From Hemerocallis citrina (lineage: Eukaryota; Streptophyta; Magnoliopsida; Asparagales; Asphodelaceae): a DNA stretch of 64,000 nucleotides. Each line of letters opens with the position of its first letter. Within the stretch, counting starts at the first letter, position 1. This document shows, piece after piece, positions 22,534 to 34,566 of this stretch. The translations under genes were made by a program, and so were the position numbers. The DNA lies in NCBI GenBank assembly GCA_017893485.1, contig JACEHZ010000366.1, positions 549,001 to 613,000 of the forward strand, read 5' to 3'. The notes under the pieces were generated by a model. The model did not search any database. It was not told the DNA's origin and saw only the letters and a list, made by a program, of their open reading frames with translations.

Positions 22534-25500
22534 TCAAACAAAGAGCTCGGGATGATCCTTCAGCATCCTCTCCTCGGATTCCCAAGTAGTCTCTTCAACC
22601 AACTGGTTTCTCCAGACTACTTTGACCATCGGTATCGTCTTGTTCCTCAAGACTTTCTCCCGATGATCCACGATCTCAACCGGTCGCTCAATGTAGCTCA
22701 GATCTTGCTGCAAGCCCTCCAGCACTTCGGGCAAGTGGTGACTTGGATCTGGAATATAACCTCTCAGCATAAACACATGGAAGACACTGTGTACCTGAGA
22801 CAACTCTTCCGGTAACTCCAATCGGTAAGCAGTTTTTCCAATCATCTTCAATATCTTATATGGGCCTATGAACCTTGGGGCTAATTTCCCATCTCTGCCA
22901 AAACGAATCACACCTTTATTAGGTGATACCTTTAGAAAGAAAAAGTCACCATCCTCGAACTCAAGGTCCCTTCTCCAGTTGTCGGCATAATACTTCTGCA
23001 TACTCTGACCATCCACCAACCTCTTCCTGATCAAATCGGTCTTTTTCGAGGTTTGATGCACGATCTCAGGCCCAAACATCTGCCGCTCCCCCACTTCAAA
23101 CCAGCAAACAGGTGTTCTGCACTTTCTGTCATACAGAGCTTCATACGGCGTCATCTCGATACTAGTATGAAAACTATTGTTGTAGGCAAACTCTACCAGA
23201 GTTAGATGCCCCTCCCAATTGCCTCCAAAATCTAGAACAAAACACCGAAGCATATCCTTAAGAACTCGATTGACCCTCTCAGTCTGTCCATCAGTCTGAG
23301 GATGGAAGGCAGTGCTGAAATCTTTCTTAGTACCCAAAGCTGCCTGAAGATACCTCCAGAAATACGAAGTAAACCGCGCATCTCGATCAGACACAATGGT
23401 CAACAGAACACCATGAAGCCTGAAGAACTCCCCAACATACAGCTCGACTAACTTGTCCATAGACGCAGTGAGTTTCATTGCCAAGAAGTGAGCTGATTTG
23501 GTTAGTCGATCGACTATGACCCAAATCACATTATTAACCTTTGAATTCTTGGGCAAACCCATGAGGGAATCCATGCTGATGTTATCCCACTTTCACTCCG
23601 GAATGGGTAACAGTTGCAACAAACCTCTGGGCTTATGATTCTTGGCTTTCACCTGCTGACAAATCTCACATCTCGCCACAAACTCAGCCACATCCCACTT
23701 CAAACCTGACCACCAGAAATGTTGCTTGATGTCCTTGTACATCTTGGTACTCCCAGGATGTACTGACAAAAGAGTGGCATGTGCCTTCTGAAGAATACTC
23801 TCCCTCTCAAATCTGATTGATCCGCAACACACAACCTCTCTCCAAACCACAACACTTCATCCCTGATCTGAAACTCTGATGATCTGCCTGCACCAACCTG
23901 CTCCATCTTCCGAATCTTTGCATCTTCCTTCTGACTTGCCATAATCCTTTCATTCTGCATAGGCTGAAGCCTCACCTGAGCCAAAGATGCTCCCAAGCCT
24001 TGCAAAACTACCTCAATACTAGCTTGATCCAACTCCTCTGCAAGATGCCTCTGGGTCGTGATCAAACTGGCCAAACTGCTTTTACGACTAAGTGCATCGG
24101 CAACAACATTAGCCTTCCCTGGATGGTACTTAATCTCAGGACGCTTGTCCTCAAGTACTTCCAGCCATCTCCGTTGCCTCAGATTCATGTCATTCTGCTG
24201 ATAGATGTACTTCAAGCTTTTGTGGTCCGTGTACATGTTTAATTTCTCACCGTACACGTAATGCCTCCATTGCTTCAAGGCGAAGATAATTGCAGCCAAC
24301 TCTGGATCATGAGTCGGATAATTCTTTTCATGTGGTCTTAGTTTCCTAGACCCATAAGCGATTACTTTTCCCTCTTGCATCAAGATACAACCAAGCCCAC
24401 GATGTGAAGCATCGCTGTAAACATCATACTCAACACATGGTTTAGGCAAAGCCAAAATGGAAGCAATAGTCAGCTTCTCTTTCAACTCCCGAAAGCTTTC
24501 CTTACACTACTTAATATACTTAAAATTCACATTCTTCTTGGTCAGACCAGTGAGCGGCACAGCTATCTGAACATAGCCTTGAATATAATTTCGGTAGTAT
24601 CCAGTTAGCCCAAGAAAACTTCTGATTTCCTTCACTGTAGTAGGCCTTGCCCAATCTTTCACTATCTCTATCTTCTGAGGATCAGTAGCCACTCCTTCCT
24701 TAGAAAGGATGTGACACTGGAATGCCACTTCAGCTTTTCAGAAATCGCACTTGGATAACTTGGCATACAACTCATGCTCTTGAAGCTTCTTCAGAACCTC
24801 AGCCAGATGTTCAGTGTGCTCCTCCTCCGATTTGGAGTACACAAGAATATCTTCGATAAATACCACAACGAAAGAATCAATAAACGGCCTCAGAACTCTG
24901 TTCATCATGTCCATAAAGATTGCAGGTGCATTCGTCACTCCAAATGGCATAACTACGAATTCATAATGCCCATGTCGAGTTCTGAATGCAGTCTTATGCA
25001 CATCTTCCACTTTCACTCAAACCTGATGGTATCCCGATCGAAGGTATATTTGGAGAAAACTGCTGCTCCTTGTAAATGATCAAACAGGTCATCAATTCGT
25101 GGAATAGGATATTTATTCTGAATAGTGACCTTATTCAGCTCCCGAGTAATCGATGCACATCCTCATCGACCCATCCTTCTTCTTCACCAAAAATACCGGT
25201 GCTCCCCAAGGTGACGCACTCGACTGAATAAAACCATTTCACAAAAGTTCCTCAATCTGCCATTTAACTTCGTCCTACTCCACAGGCGCCATCCTATACG
25301 GTGCCTTGGAAATAGGTGCACTCCCTGGTTGGATTGTGATGTTGAACTCTACATCATGATGTGGGGGTAACTCGGGCAAATCTTCCAAGAACACAGTCAG
25401 GTAATCCCGAACCACTGGAATCTGCTGCACCTCCATCGGAACCTTCTTCTTGCTGATAGCTACCACCAAACCTGAACAATCTTCTTTCCCTAGAAAGTGA

Positions 25501-25960
25501 CTTCAAGACCTCCTAGAGCCTTCACTATTACTTCCTTGGTCTTACACTCGATGTTCGCACTGTACACTGACATCCAATCAATGCCAATGATAACATCGAC
25601 CCCTAAGATATTCAGCTCGATCATATCAATCCCAAAAATCCTGTCTCCAATCTCAATCTCGTAGTCTGCATAATACTGATCAGTGGTTAAAGTCTTCCCT
25701 GATGGAGTAGCTACCGCAAGGATTTTGTCTAGAACGACCATCGGTTTGACTCCCAAGACTTTAACAAATTTAGGAGATACAAAAGTATGAGAGGATCCAG
25801 CATCGAACAAAATAAAAACTTTCTTTCTATTTAATAAAAGTTCTCCTGTCACATAACAAACTCCCGTTACATAACAACCTTTACTAAATAAAATAGGGAA
25901 AAAACAACATAAACTTCTAAACATTCGCCCCCGTACCAGTGATGACGTGATCCACTTCAT
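22534..25960 (-). pseudogene. pol pseudogene of Tekay (protease, RT, RNase H, integrase, chromodomain)
   Basis: Minus-strand polyprotein in order. Protease at 25960-25490 has DAGSS in place of DTGSS. RT spans about 25469-24507, with PFGVTNAP, and the catalytic YxDD-type motif reads FIED, so the first catalytic Asp is Glu. RNase H follows, starting [10 protein letters not shown] near 24425. The integrase zinc-finger runs from about 23790 (the second half CEICQ), and the core spans 23574-23270 with D in SMDSLMG, D in SDRDARF and E in QTERVNR all kept. A GPY/F module precedes a C-terminal chromodomain (about 22700-22540: IERPVEIVDHREKVLRNK to HPELFV). Stops or frameshifts lie near 25470-25490, 25016-25150, 24730, 24490, 23850 and 23590 (TGA where Trp or similar is expected). 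The chromodomain should have targeted integration to modified histones. Confidence 0.92.
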
Positions 25961-26797
25961 GAGCGTCAGCCTCAGTCAGGGCAAATTCTCACCCCTGGTG
26001 GTCCACTTCGGGCGACATTCTGCTGCTTGGGGCAGTGAGATCTGTAATGACATGTCTCTTCACAATTGAAACAAGTCGGCACAGGAGGTCTCAACCAACC
26101 ATTTTCGGGTCTTCCAACCACATTGACAGCGTTTGCCCCCGTAGGTTTGAACCTTTAAGCTGGCAGCTGCCCCCTGACATACCCAGAAACTGCAGGCCTC
26201 TTCCAGACATTCCAATTGCTCCTCCTGTTCTAGACGACATGAAACTGCTCCATGTCCTCCTCTATAGCTGCAGCTCTCTTGACTAGCTTGTCAAACCTCC
26301 TGATACCAAAGGGTGTCATCCTTGATCTCAATCCGTGCTCGAACTTCTGAGCTTTCTTTGCCTCGTCCATCACAAGTTCGGGTGCATACCTCGAAAGTTG
26401 AGTAAACTTTATCTCATACTCCTTGACATACATGCCTCCCTGTTGCAGTGCCAGGAACTCCATCGCTTTCATCTCTTGGATGTCGGATGGAAAATAGTGC
26501 CGCATAACTCTTCCAAAAATTCCTCCCAGCCGATAACACCATTTCCCATCGTCCGCTTCATGGAATGCCACCATATAGCTGCATCCTTCTCAAGCTGTAA
26601 TGTAGCCAGCTTCACCTTGCTACCTTCTGGAGTTTCAAGACTTCAAAGATAGTATCGACTTGCCTAATCCAATTCTCAGCTGCATCTGGGTCTGACTTCC
26701 CTTCAAATACTAGTGGCTTCATCCTCTTGAATGATTCCACAAGTTTGATCGCCTCAGGAACTGGATTTGCAGGCACCCCCCTATGGTTTTGGTTCAT
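25961..26797 (-). pseudogene. gag pseudogene of Tekay
   Basis: Minus strand. It starts near 26797 (MNQNHRGVPANPVPEAIK) with the chromovirus gag opening FKRMKPLVFEGKSDPDAAENW. A frameshift around 26600 separates it from the next piece, which runs to 26230 and carries YFPSDIQEMKAMEFLALQQG and KYEIKFTQLSRYAPELV-type gag core sequence. A CCHC knuckle region is visible near 26035-26085 (reading TCFNCEETCH-like), then the protease. Non-functional. Confidence 0.8.
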
Positions 26798-27042
26798 GGA
26801 AATGACGTTGAGGGTCTAATAGATCTCTAGCCAACTCCATTTCCAAGTTGAGTCCACAACTAGGCCCTTCTCCATTCCTTGATCTTCTTCCAACCATACT
26901 CTAATTCAAAAGATCCATTAAATTTGAAGTAGAAAACAAGAATTTAAATCAACTCTTTCATTTCATTGAATTCCAACTCTGTACATTCAAATTTAAAACA
27001 TCGTCTGACATCAAGCGAAAAGCATTGAGAAGATACAACATT

Positions 27043-27336
27043 CTAATCCCTACGGTTCCTCTTGGCTTTCCCAAGCTCTTCCCGTAGTTCTGCCACTTCT
27101 TCCTTCAGCACATCATACATGTTCTTTCTTTCTCGAGTTACCAAACAAGATGGTTGAGGGTTGCAATATTCTCTTTGAATTTCGCACACTGGGTCTGCAA
27201 TTGGTCTGCTCTCTCCTTCTGAGTCTTCACTTGCCTCTGAAGAGATTTGATGAGACCTCTCGGAATTGGCTCTTCCTCGTCTGATGAAATGTCTGATGAG
27301 TCCGAAGGCGGAGTGATCTTTCGGGACTCGGGCCAT
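27043..27336 (-). pseudogene. Leader-encoded frame upstream of Tekay gag
   Basis: A 97-residue minus-strand frame beginning MARVPKDHSAFGLIRHF, acidic in the middle and ending in a predicted coiled coil (MYDVLKEEVAELREELGKA). It lies between the primer site and gag. I do not recognise it as a standard gag part; it may be an N-terminal gag extension cut off by a stop, or a small extra frame. The coiled coil gives it some coding character. Confidence 0.35.
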
Positions 27337-27587
27337 TCTCCTTCATATTCCTCGGGATCTTCTTCGTTGGAATCTCCTTATCAGGGATAGTAGTCCTCTT
27401 CGATTATGTGCCAATCATCATTGCCTGCGAGGTCGTGGTGGTTCACCATCTTTAGGGAGGGAGAAGAAGAAGCATCAACCATAGAGCAACACAAATGTAA
27501 GTAGCTTACATTTAAATCTCTATACCTAACTCACACTCTAATGTCCACTCTAGGGTGTCGTTCGTTATAAATTTGTACTACTTGGAA

Positions 27588-27604
27588 GCGTGGCTTTGAT
27601 ACCA
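27588..27604 (-). other. Primer-binding site of Tekay (initiator Met tRNA type)
   Basis: On the minus strand TGGTATCAAAGCCACGC follows the end of the 5' LTR after three bases. It matches the usual TGGTATCAGAGC initiator-Met site with one mismatch. Confidence 0.88.
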
Positions 27605-27607
27605 CTC

Positions 27608-30600
27608 TGTAACACCCCGAATTCCAAATGAGTCTGAATTCGAAGTTGCACAGGATCTTTACACTTCACTTCGTACAATTTTACAAGGAATTTAAAACTT
27701 TTTATACAATAATGTTTACATCAACGCAACGGAATTATAATTACAACATGATACATGAAATTAATAACAATTTGAACATTTCTTTAAGCAACATTCCTTC
27801 TTTAGTCATTTCACTCAATTTGCCCTGTATGGAAACTGTGGGCACATCAGTTGCATACAACTGACGCTAGAATATAATACATCATTTCTCTTACTTAGAA
27901 AGTACACACTTGTTCACAATCAAAGCTAAGGGGGACTATCTTATTGATGTCGTGTGTGAATGTGCACTTAGTCTTAATGCAGTTATTTGTTATTTCATGA
28001 CACTAATGCACACTTTTTCAAACTTATGCATCTCATTCTACATAAATCCGAGGGCAAGCCCTTAACCATTCTTCATCTTGTAGGGTTGGATCCATCGTTA
28101 TGAGTTAAACTGCTACGGTAACTACGGTAAGTATCCTAGATAATCCATGAGTAATGAGCCCATATCCAGACAGCCTGGAGGAGAATCCCACGCCATGAAA
28201 TGACGCATCATGTAGACAGACTATAGAAAATTCGCCTTCGTCATGGGGTCATGGGACAATGGCACTACGTAGTCACCAAGCACCCCACAAGCATCGCCAC
28301 GGTCCAGATAATTTTGGAGATGTATTCACGTCATGACATGACGCATCATGTAGACAGCCTGTGAACACTTTCACACCGTAGATCCGAGGCCCTCATACTT
28401 TTTTTTTCTCTTACTTTCATCACATCTTCACTATGTGTCTAATCCTTAGAAAAATTGAATCATGAGTAAAAATTAACACTCTAGAACTAGCATTACCTCT
28501 ACATCGGTCTTAAACATCAATTGTTAACCACGACCCAATCTTGGTATTTTATTATCACATTTCTCTTTCAAAATTTCATTCATGCCGATGTAAGGAGTTA
28601 GCTAAAACTCTAGTTTCAATCTCTTTTCATGTTCATGAGTGTTTATACTCACAAATTTCCACATTTCATCATAATCTTTTTGTTTCATTTTCCATGTGCA
28701 CTTGCATATACTAAACATCAAATTTCATGTTAACTTATTCAAATTTTCCATGTAAAAAATCTCATTTTTAATCTCTACACAAAAATTCTTTACATTCAAA
28801 TAAATTCCCTTTCTTTAATTAATCAAAATCATACTCTAAGAAAAAATTATCAAGTTTTTATTTCCAAAATTACTTCTAATTCTCATTGCATTATGTCAAA
28901 TATGGTAGAAATAATTTTCATAAAGTCTAGGTAATTTTAGAAGAATTCTAGTAATTTTTTTTTTCAATTTTTATTCACTTAAAAAACTCAAAATTATAAA
29001 AATAAGTAAATAAAATAAAAAAAACGAATAAAAAGCCAGTGCTGGATTCAAACCCAGACCAACGCCCCCGCCAGTGAACAGTAACCGACCCAAAGTGCAC
29101 CCAACGACCAGAAAGGCCAGAGCGACTAACCGATATGAAGAGAACTTAATTTGTACTTAAAGTCTGGTTTCAGAATTTGATTAAAAATTAAAATTTCAAT
29201 AAAACAGAGCCTCTTGCCAGACTTGAACCCAAGACCAGTATCCCCTGCCTAGCTACATTAACATACCCAAAACACACCTGAAGACCAGTAGGTCTTGAGT
29301 GACTAACCGATATAAGGTCTGATTAAAAGCTTTTTGTATAAACTGTACTATATCTAGTTCTTCCTTTAATAAACTCGATTCTTTTTCAATCAATTTGTAC
29401 TCATAAAAATCTAAATCTTTTTTCAGAATTTATTTCTTTGAGAAACAGTATATTATATTTTCGTAGATTTTCGAAATTCTCATTTTTAACCACATAGTAG
29501 ACTATTTCTCTTATTTCCTTTGAAAAGTGGAACATTAATACATTTTTCGACATTGAAAAATTCCTTTTCTAGATGAATCTTTTTATCTACTTGTTTCCCA
29601 TTTATTCACATTATGTTTGCACAATTTTTCTTCATTCTTTAACATAGTTAAAGCCTCAAGTTAAAATTTATCTTTTATAAAACTCACTCATTTCTTATGA
29701 TTCAAGAGATAACATATTGACAATCAAGTGAATATAAATTTACTCATACGATACAATTAAAATTCAACAACTATTGTAACTTTTCCATGCTAATTAATTT
29801 ATTTAACAAATTATGGGTGTTAATTTGCATTCTACAATCCATTCACAAGCATAATTTCATACAAACATGATTTATTAAATTTGTATATACTCTAGCATGA
29901 AAATATAGTAATAAAGCATCATGACAACTCTTAATTAACACATTTCCATTCATTTTACTAACTTTTTCATGTAGATAAACTAGAGCTTCCTCTGTTTCTT
30001 ACAGTCTCTTCAAGAAAGTATATGGCAACTTTTCTATTTGTTTCTAACATATTCACAAATTAAATTCCTACCATGGTATCTAAACTAGAAGTAGAGAAAT
30101 CACCCACCTTATTGAAGAAACAAAGAAAACTCCTAAAGAACTCCTTGAAAGCACGATCGTCTCCCTTCTCCTCCTAGTTTGGTGCAAATTTCGAGCTGCT
30201 CCTCCTAGCAAGCATGAACTCGAGACCTCCTTGATGTGCTAGTCGGCCACCCAAGTACAAGAGCACAAAAGTACACAGACTCTCATTCTTTTCCCACACA
30301 ACTCTATCTTTTCTCACTCATTCTTTTCCTCACAATTGCTTCTTCTTTTCTCTTCTCTTTGAAAATTTCTAATGCAAGTAATGAAGAAGACAAGGGAGGG
30401 GTATTTATACACATTTCAAGAGTGAATGGAGGGGTTGATATGAGTTTAGATGAAGGGCTAGGATACATTTGGGAGTTAGAAGAACTACCCATCATCAAGT
30501 AACCACCTCACCACTCTTCCACTTTCTCCCTCAACTCCAAATATGGTCGGCCAAGTCCTTGTCCCCATTGCACGTGCATATGCAATGCACGTGCCATCAG

Positions 30601-30959
30601 ATGCACACTAGTTTAAGTTGTACGATTATTAATTGTTTATTTATTTGTTACATAATCAAGTGTACACTACAAGTTGTATTAATTATTAATAAAATTAACT
30701 AGTGGGCTAATTAGGTGGGCTAAAAATCTATGGGCTCTTTAATTAATTAATTAATTAATTTATGTGGGCTAGAATTAGACTATTAGGCCTAAAGGTTAAT
30801 AATAAATTACAGTAGGCTTTTTAAAAGAGAAGAAAATATTTGTTTATGACATTAAAATATTTTTTAAAGCAAAAAACATACATCAATTTTGCATGTGCGA
30901 AACACGTGAAAACAAATGAAAATTTTATATTAAATTATTTGAGAATTCAGGATGTTACA
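27608..30959 (-). repeat. 5' LTR of Tekay (3352 bp)
   Basis: Begins TGTAACACCCC at 27608 and ends GATGTTACA at 30959, so the termini are TGTAAC/GTTACA inverted. Full-length partner of 11976-22441. A minus-strand TATA-like box (gtataaata on that strand) lies at 30401-30409, just upstream of a CT-rich stretch, in the same place as in the partner. It holds no gene. Confidence 0.92.
30401..30409 (-). promoter_or_regulatory. TATA-like box of the Tekay 5' LTR
   Basis: The minus strand reads gtataaata in a GC-richer context (cacttg-type flank and gaggggtatttatac on the plus strand). The equivalent box is kept in the other LTR at 21901-21908. Position and conservation support a promoter; the transcription start is not determined. 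Confidence 0.55.
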
Positions 30960-32130
30960 CATAACTCGACTTATGCTTGTCGGAAAGCACCCACTCGGTG
31001 TCGTCGATCAATGGTGTACGCACTCCCTCGAGTACAATAGCCAATGTTAGGACACCCGTAGAGGGATTCGTCAATGTGGTCCGTGGTGAGCATAGATCCA
31101 CCATAATCGCCTTCGCAGGGCCATACCTGCTTACCACCTTCTTCCTCTTCTTCTCTTCGAACATTCTAGTGCTAAGTCCTACCTTCTTCGACATGACCGC
31201 GTCAAAATGCATGCTCTCTGTATGTGCAAAATGGAAACAAGAAAATATGTGAAAATATAATAAGAAATAAGATGAATAAAATCAAAGTAAGATAGTTAAA
31301 AGCAAATTTGTACTAGGGTCCATCGGACTCTGACCCTGCGAAGAAGACCTCCTCTGTAATCTGCTGCCAAATCAGCGACTCGGACTTCTGAAGGGCTTCA
31401 CACACCTTCTTCTCGCACTCACTCAAAATCGGGCTGGTCCTCACTCTCTTTAGGGAGCCGGTCTACCATTAGGTATGGATCCCCCATGGCTCTGAACAAT
31501 GGATAACATAGAACTTCTCTTTCAAGTTCTTAATAGAGTTAGGGACTTCAACTATGTTCACACTCGATCAGGGAGACAGGTAGTACTTGTGTTCCAACTT
31601 TTTCTTCTCATTGAGATGAAAGAGCACCCTAAACACACTCAAATTTGGCTCGATCCAAGTCCCCTGAAAGTGCAAGATGAAGCTGACTACCTGCCTCCAC
31701 ATGTTTGATATATATTGCAATGGATTGAGAGTATACCGTTGCAAAATCTCTCTCACAAATGGGTGCCGAGGAAGACGAAGCCTGACATAGAAAGTGTCGA
31801 AGGGAAATACGCAATATTCGTTATGAAGAAACGAGAAAGCCCTGAGTCCTGAACCCGGCACGAGAAGCTCATACCGAGAAGGGATCCCAAACATGCTACG
31901 GATCAGCAGCATATCCTCCTCTGTCTAGATAGATGATATGAAATCCACCTTTGTAGTCTCTTAATATTCGGGCTCCTAATATCATAACCCATGCTGAACA
32001 AGGTCCCGCAAGTCTTCAGGGTATTGCCGAATGTAAGACCTGAAAGAGTATAGGTGTACATCCAGAACTCACCCAGCCTCATATCCCTCTTCTCAACCAT
32101 CTTTGCTTTAACCGATGATGACTCGGCCAT
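30960..32130 (-). pseudogene. Antisense gene remnant of Tat-1 (putative gypsy-type transposon domain)
   Basis: Minus-strand counterpart of the Tat-2 antisense gene (55009-57327). The first exon starts near 32130 (MAESSSVKAKMVEKRD). The conserved block (FGIPSRYELLVPGSG, then FPFDTFYVRLRLPRHPFV) at about 31880-31740 aligns with GFRIPADYGLLLPGPG and FPVDSLIAGLRFPLHPFV of Tat-2. A QQITEEVFFAG stretch (about 31335-31370) matches KEITEEDLFRG. A likely second exon at 31210-30961 is cut by the Tekay LTR at 30959. Several stops and shifts make it dead. Its retention in an old copy shows that the antisense gene is an ancestral part of this Tat lineage. Confidence 0.75.
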
Positions 32131-32403
32131 CCCCTTCCCTTTCTCTCTTCTTGTGGGTCGAGAAATAGATGCTTCTTCAATAGTGCTAAAGTAGAGGAAT
32201 CATCGCCCAATTAGACCCTAGACATTTTTAAATAAATACTAATTACTTGATTTTATTTAACTTGACTTGACCTCTACGTTTGAATGGAACTTCGTCGAAG
32301 AGAGAAGAGTCGCCGGAGTCGAAGAGAAATTCGTCGGAGTTTTAGATAGAGAAGGATATTGTGAAAATGAAGAGGAGTGAGAAGATGTGGAGAGGGGAGG
32401 AGA

Positions 32404-32411
32404 GTTATATA
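32404..32411 (-). promoter_or_regulatory. TATA-like box of the Tat-1 antisense gene
   Basis: The minus strand reads ctatataac about 270 bp upstream of the antisense ATG, after a G/C-rich stretch. Tat-2 has an equivalent box (57522-57529) about 195 bp upstream of its antisense ATG. Confidence 0.45.
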
Positions 32412-32416
32412 GAGCC

Positions 32417-32720
32417 CCCCCCCCCCCCCCCCCCCCCCCCAAAAAAAAACCGAAAAGAACAAAATTCATGTAAGCGCCACATCGATGCCATGAAGACGCC
32501 AAAGCTCAGCATCATGTAAGTGCCCCGTGGGCGCCACATAGGCACCATGCCATCGCCAACTTTGGGTCACAAAAGCGCCACATGGATGCCACGTATGCAC
32601 CACATCATCACCAACTCGCACCACATAAGCAACATGTGGACGCCATGTAAGCACAAGGTGCATGCCACATCATCACCCACATCGCGCCATGTACGTACCT
32701 TAAGCACTAAAAGACAAAAG
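32417..32720. repeat. Homopolymer run and degenerate short tandem repeats in Tat-1
   Basis: About 24 C then a run of A at 32417-32449, followed by imperfect repeats built on gcgccacatggatgcca, recurring roughly every 25-40 bp to about 32690. They correspond in position to the 3' tandem-array region of Tat-2 but share no clear unit. No gene. Confidence 0.6.
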
Positions 32721-33514
32721 TGCACAGACCTACCCAATCTCCGGTGCCACGCAGCAAAGAGAACGCGCTCCGACCAGAACGATGAAATCAACAATTTTTT
32801 GCCGTTGGATCCCTTCAAAAAGCGTGCAACACCAGAGAGATTCCCTTATCCTGTCCGGAAAGGATATTCACTGAAGATCTCCGCGATTAAGTGCACCTCC
32901 GGACCCTCCGATCTCCTCAAAATTCGCATCGAGGAGATCGAACGGCCCGGATGGAGCACGCGCGAGAGTGACCACGAAGAGCCCCCCTCTCCAGTGGCAC
33001 GCACCATAGAGTAGAGGCCCCGGAGCGCCCCATGCTTTAGCACATCTCCGGGCTCTCCAATCTCCCCAAGAAGCGCTCCTATAAGATGAAAGGCTCACAT
33101 CGTGCCACATGTCAAATTTAGAAATTTCCTTTTAATAATTATTAATTCGGGAAAATTAGTTTAAAATTCTTTAAAATAATTCAAAATTTAAGAAAATTAA
33201 TTAAAAATTCAAAAAACAATTATTTTTTCGAAAAATAATTAAAATTTCCAAAATGGTTGTAATGAATTTAGAATAATAAATTCATAATTCAAAAAATAAT
33301 TATAAAATTCAGAAATTTGATTAAAGATTTAAAAAAAACTGATTAAAAATTAGAAAAAGTTCAGAAAATTCTGAAAATAATTATGAAGTTCTACAATGCG
33401 ACTATTATTAGAAGCCCTAAAAGAGGTTTCTAGCATCTCCAATAATACGTGAAAGCCACAAAGTTTTCAGATTACCTAAAACAAATCAAACTACTCCTAC
33501 AAAAAACCCAACCT

Positions 33515-33532
33515 TGTGGAATGGAGGGCTTA
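33515..33532 (+). other. Polypurine tract of Tat-1
   Basis: gtggaatggagggctta directly precedes the 3' LTR start, aligning with aggagtggggggctca before the Tat-2 3' LTR. Confidence 0.7.
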
Positions 33533-34173
33533 TGATGAGGGTAAAAATCACAGCAAATCGGGGCTACACAATTGAAGCACAAATCTAGAAGCCCCTAAGA
33601 ACAAAACAGAAATTTTACAGTGAATACAGGTCTGTATGTAGAACATGGGCCATTTCCAGGCCCATCAACCTAAAACTGGTCTACAAATAAGGAGTCATCT
33701 GTAGCCCAAGAGGAGTCCTGATTTGTAAAAAAAAACTCTTGACCAAATCTTCTATCCAAAAGAGAGTTATCAACTAACTTTATCTCCTAACTATGGCAAA
33801 CAGTTTAAACACAAAAGAAGCTCTTTTAAACTAACCGTTTGTAACTAACTCATAGCTTATAAATCTTCCCCATGTCTTTCAGAATCAGGTAATCATTATT
33901 TTGCCATAAAAAACTTCACTATTTTTCTGAGTTCTGACTTTAGCGTCAGAGTGTCTTTCATCGGGGCCTACATCGGTGTTTAGACTTCTTACAGTTTTGT
34001 TGGAACGTTCTTGGCAATCCAAATAAGTAAAAAGCTTCCACAATAATCAGAAAATCAGATTAATGTGTGGTTTACGGCGATTAATTTCAGTCAAAGTAAA
34101 TGTTAGGTCTTTATAATTTTCCATTAAAAAATTCAAATTATCTGTTTGCTCCCATACAGAAAATAGCAGCAGA
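33533..34173 (+). repeat. 3' LTR of Tat-1 (about 640 bp)
   Basis: Starts TGATGAGGGTAAAAAT, aligning with TGATATGGCTAAAAAT of Tat-2. Its second half matches bases 1-291 (aatcattattttgccataaa and onward). It ends near 34173 at agcagcaga; the exact end is uncertain because the terminal CA has mutated. Confidence 0.78.
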
Positions 34174-34320
34174 ATAAATTTACCCTTCTTTCAAAATATC
34201 TTGTAAAGTGTATACAAGAATGTCAAAAGGTTAAATGAGGCGCCTAAAACAAATTCTCTCCTGGCCTTACTTTTGTTGTTTATTTTTGGTGGAGGGATGG
34301 CACCAAGCATAGGAGTTATA

Positions 34321-34450
34321 TCTACTACTATAATGGAAAAAGGTCTTAATATAATTTGTCCTTCTACCAATCCGTGCAACACACGTGCCTGAAATTTTAC
34401 TTTAAAAAATTGTATTTATTAAGCCGTGCAACGCACGTGTAAATTACTAG
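34321..34450 (+). mobile_element. Miniature non-autonomous Helitron (130 bp)
   Basis: Starts TCTACTACTATAATG, ends CTAG, and lies between A (34320) and T (34451), the Helitron insertion rule. A hairpin CGTGC-AAC-GCACG sits 12 bases before the CTAG end. A second, decayed copy of the hairpin motif (ccgtgcaacacacgtg) lies upstream at about 34371. No coding capacity. Confidence 0.8.
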
Positions 34451-34566
34451 TTAAAGATAAATATAGGACAAGAGGCTATGACTAGAGTTTATGTATAATG
34501 TATATTGCAAAAAGGAAATACGTTGAATCCTTAATCCTCCATGATCTTCTTTATGATCGTAAGCTA

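Larger units (their letters stand above)
11976..30959 (-). mobile_element. Tekay-type chromovirus (Ty3/gypsy), minus strand, with nested insertions
   Basis: In element order from the right: 5' LTR (27608-30959), initiator-Met primer site (27588-27604), gag, pol ending in a chromodomain, polypurine tract (22442-22456) and 3' LTR (11976-22441, split by a solo LTR). Very long LTRs, an iMet primer and a C-terminal chromodomain identify the Tekay/Del chromovirus group. The element sits in the antisense gene of Tat-1: its right flank (30960 on) is Tat-1 sequence. The left LTR has lost its first 11 bp and no TSD is present (right flank CATAA has no partner), so the left junction is a rearrangement, not the original insertion site. 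Confidence 0.9.
1..34173 (+). mobile_element. Tat-1: old Ty3/gypsy Tat-lineage element, truncated by the window edge
   Basis: Composite call for an old LTR retrotransposon. Its pieces in order are a partial 5' LTR (1-291), a decayed primer site, gag and pol remnants (to 5774), later insertions (5775-30959), an antisense-gene remnant (30960-32130), a polypurine tract (about 33515-33532) and a 3' LTR (33533-34173). Assignment to Tat rests on residue-by-residue similarity to the well-preserved Tat-2 at 45570-61444: protease, RT, two RNase H segments, integrase and the antisense gene all align in the same order. Every frame is broken by stops and indels. The piece between the integrase core and antisense exon 2 is missing, removed in the same rearrangement that removed the 3' half of copia-1. 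The left LTR start and the TSD lie outside the window. Confidence 0.85.

Noticed and set aside
34369..34385. Second Helitron terminus as a separate element
   Set aside because: The hairpin-like motif is not followed by CTRR at the right distance, so it is noted only as a decayed internal copy.
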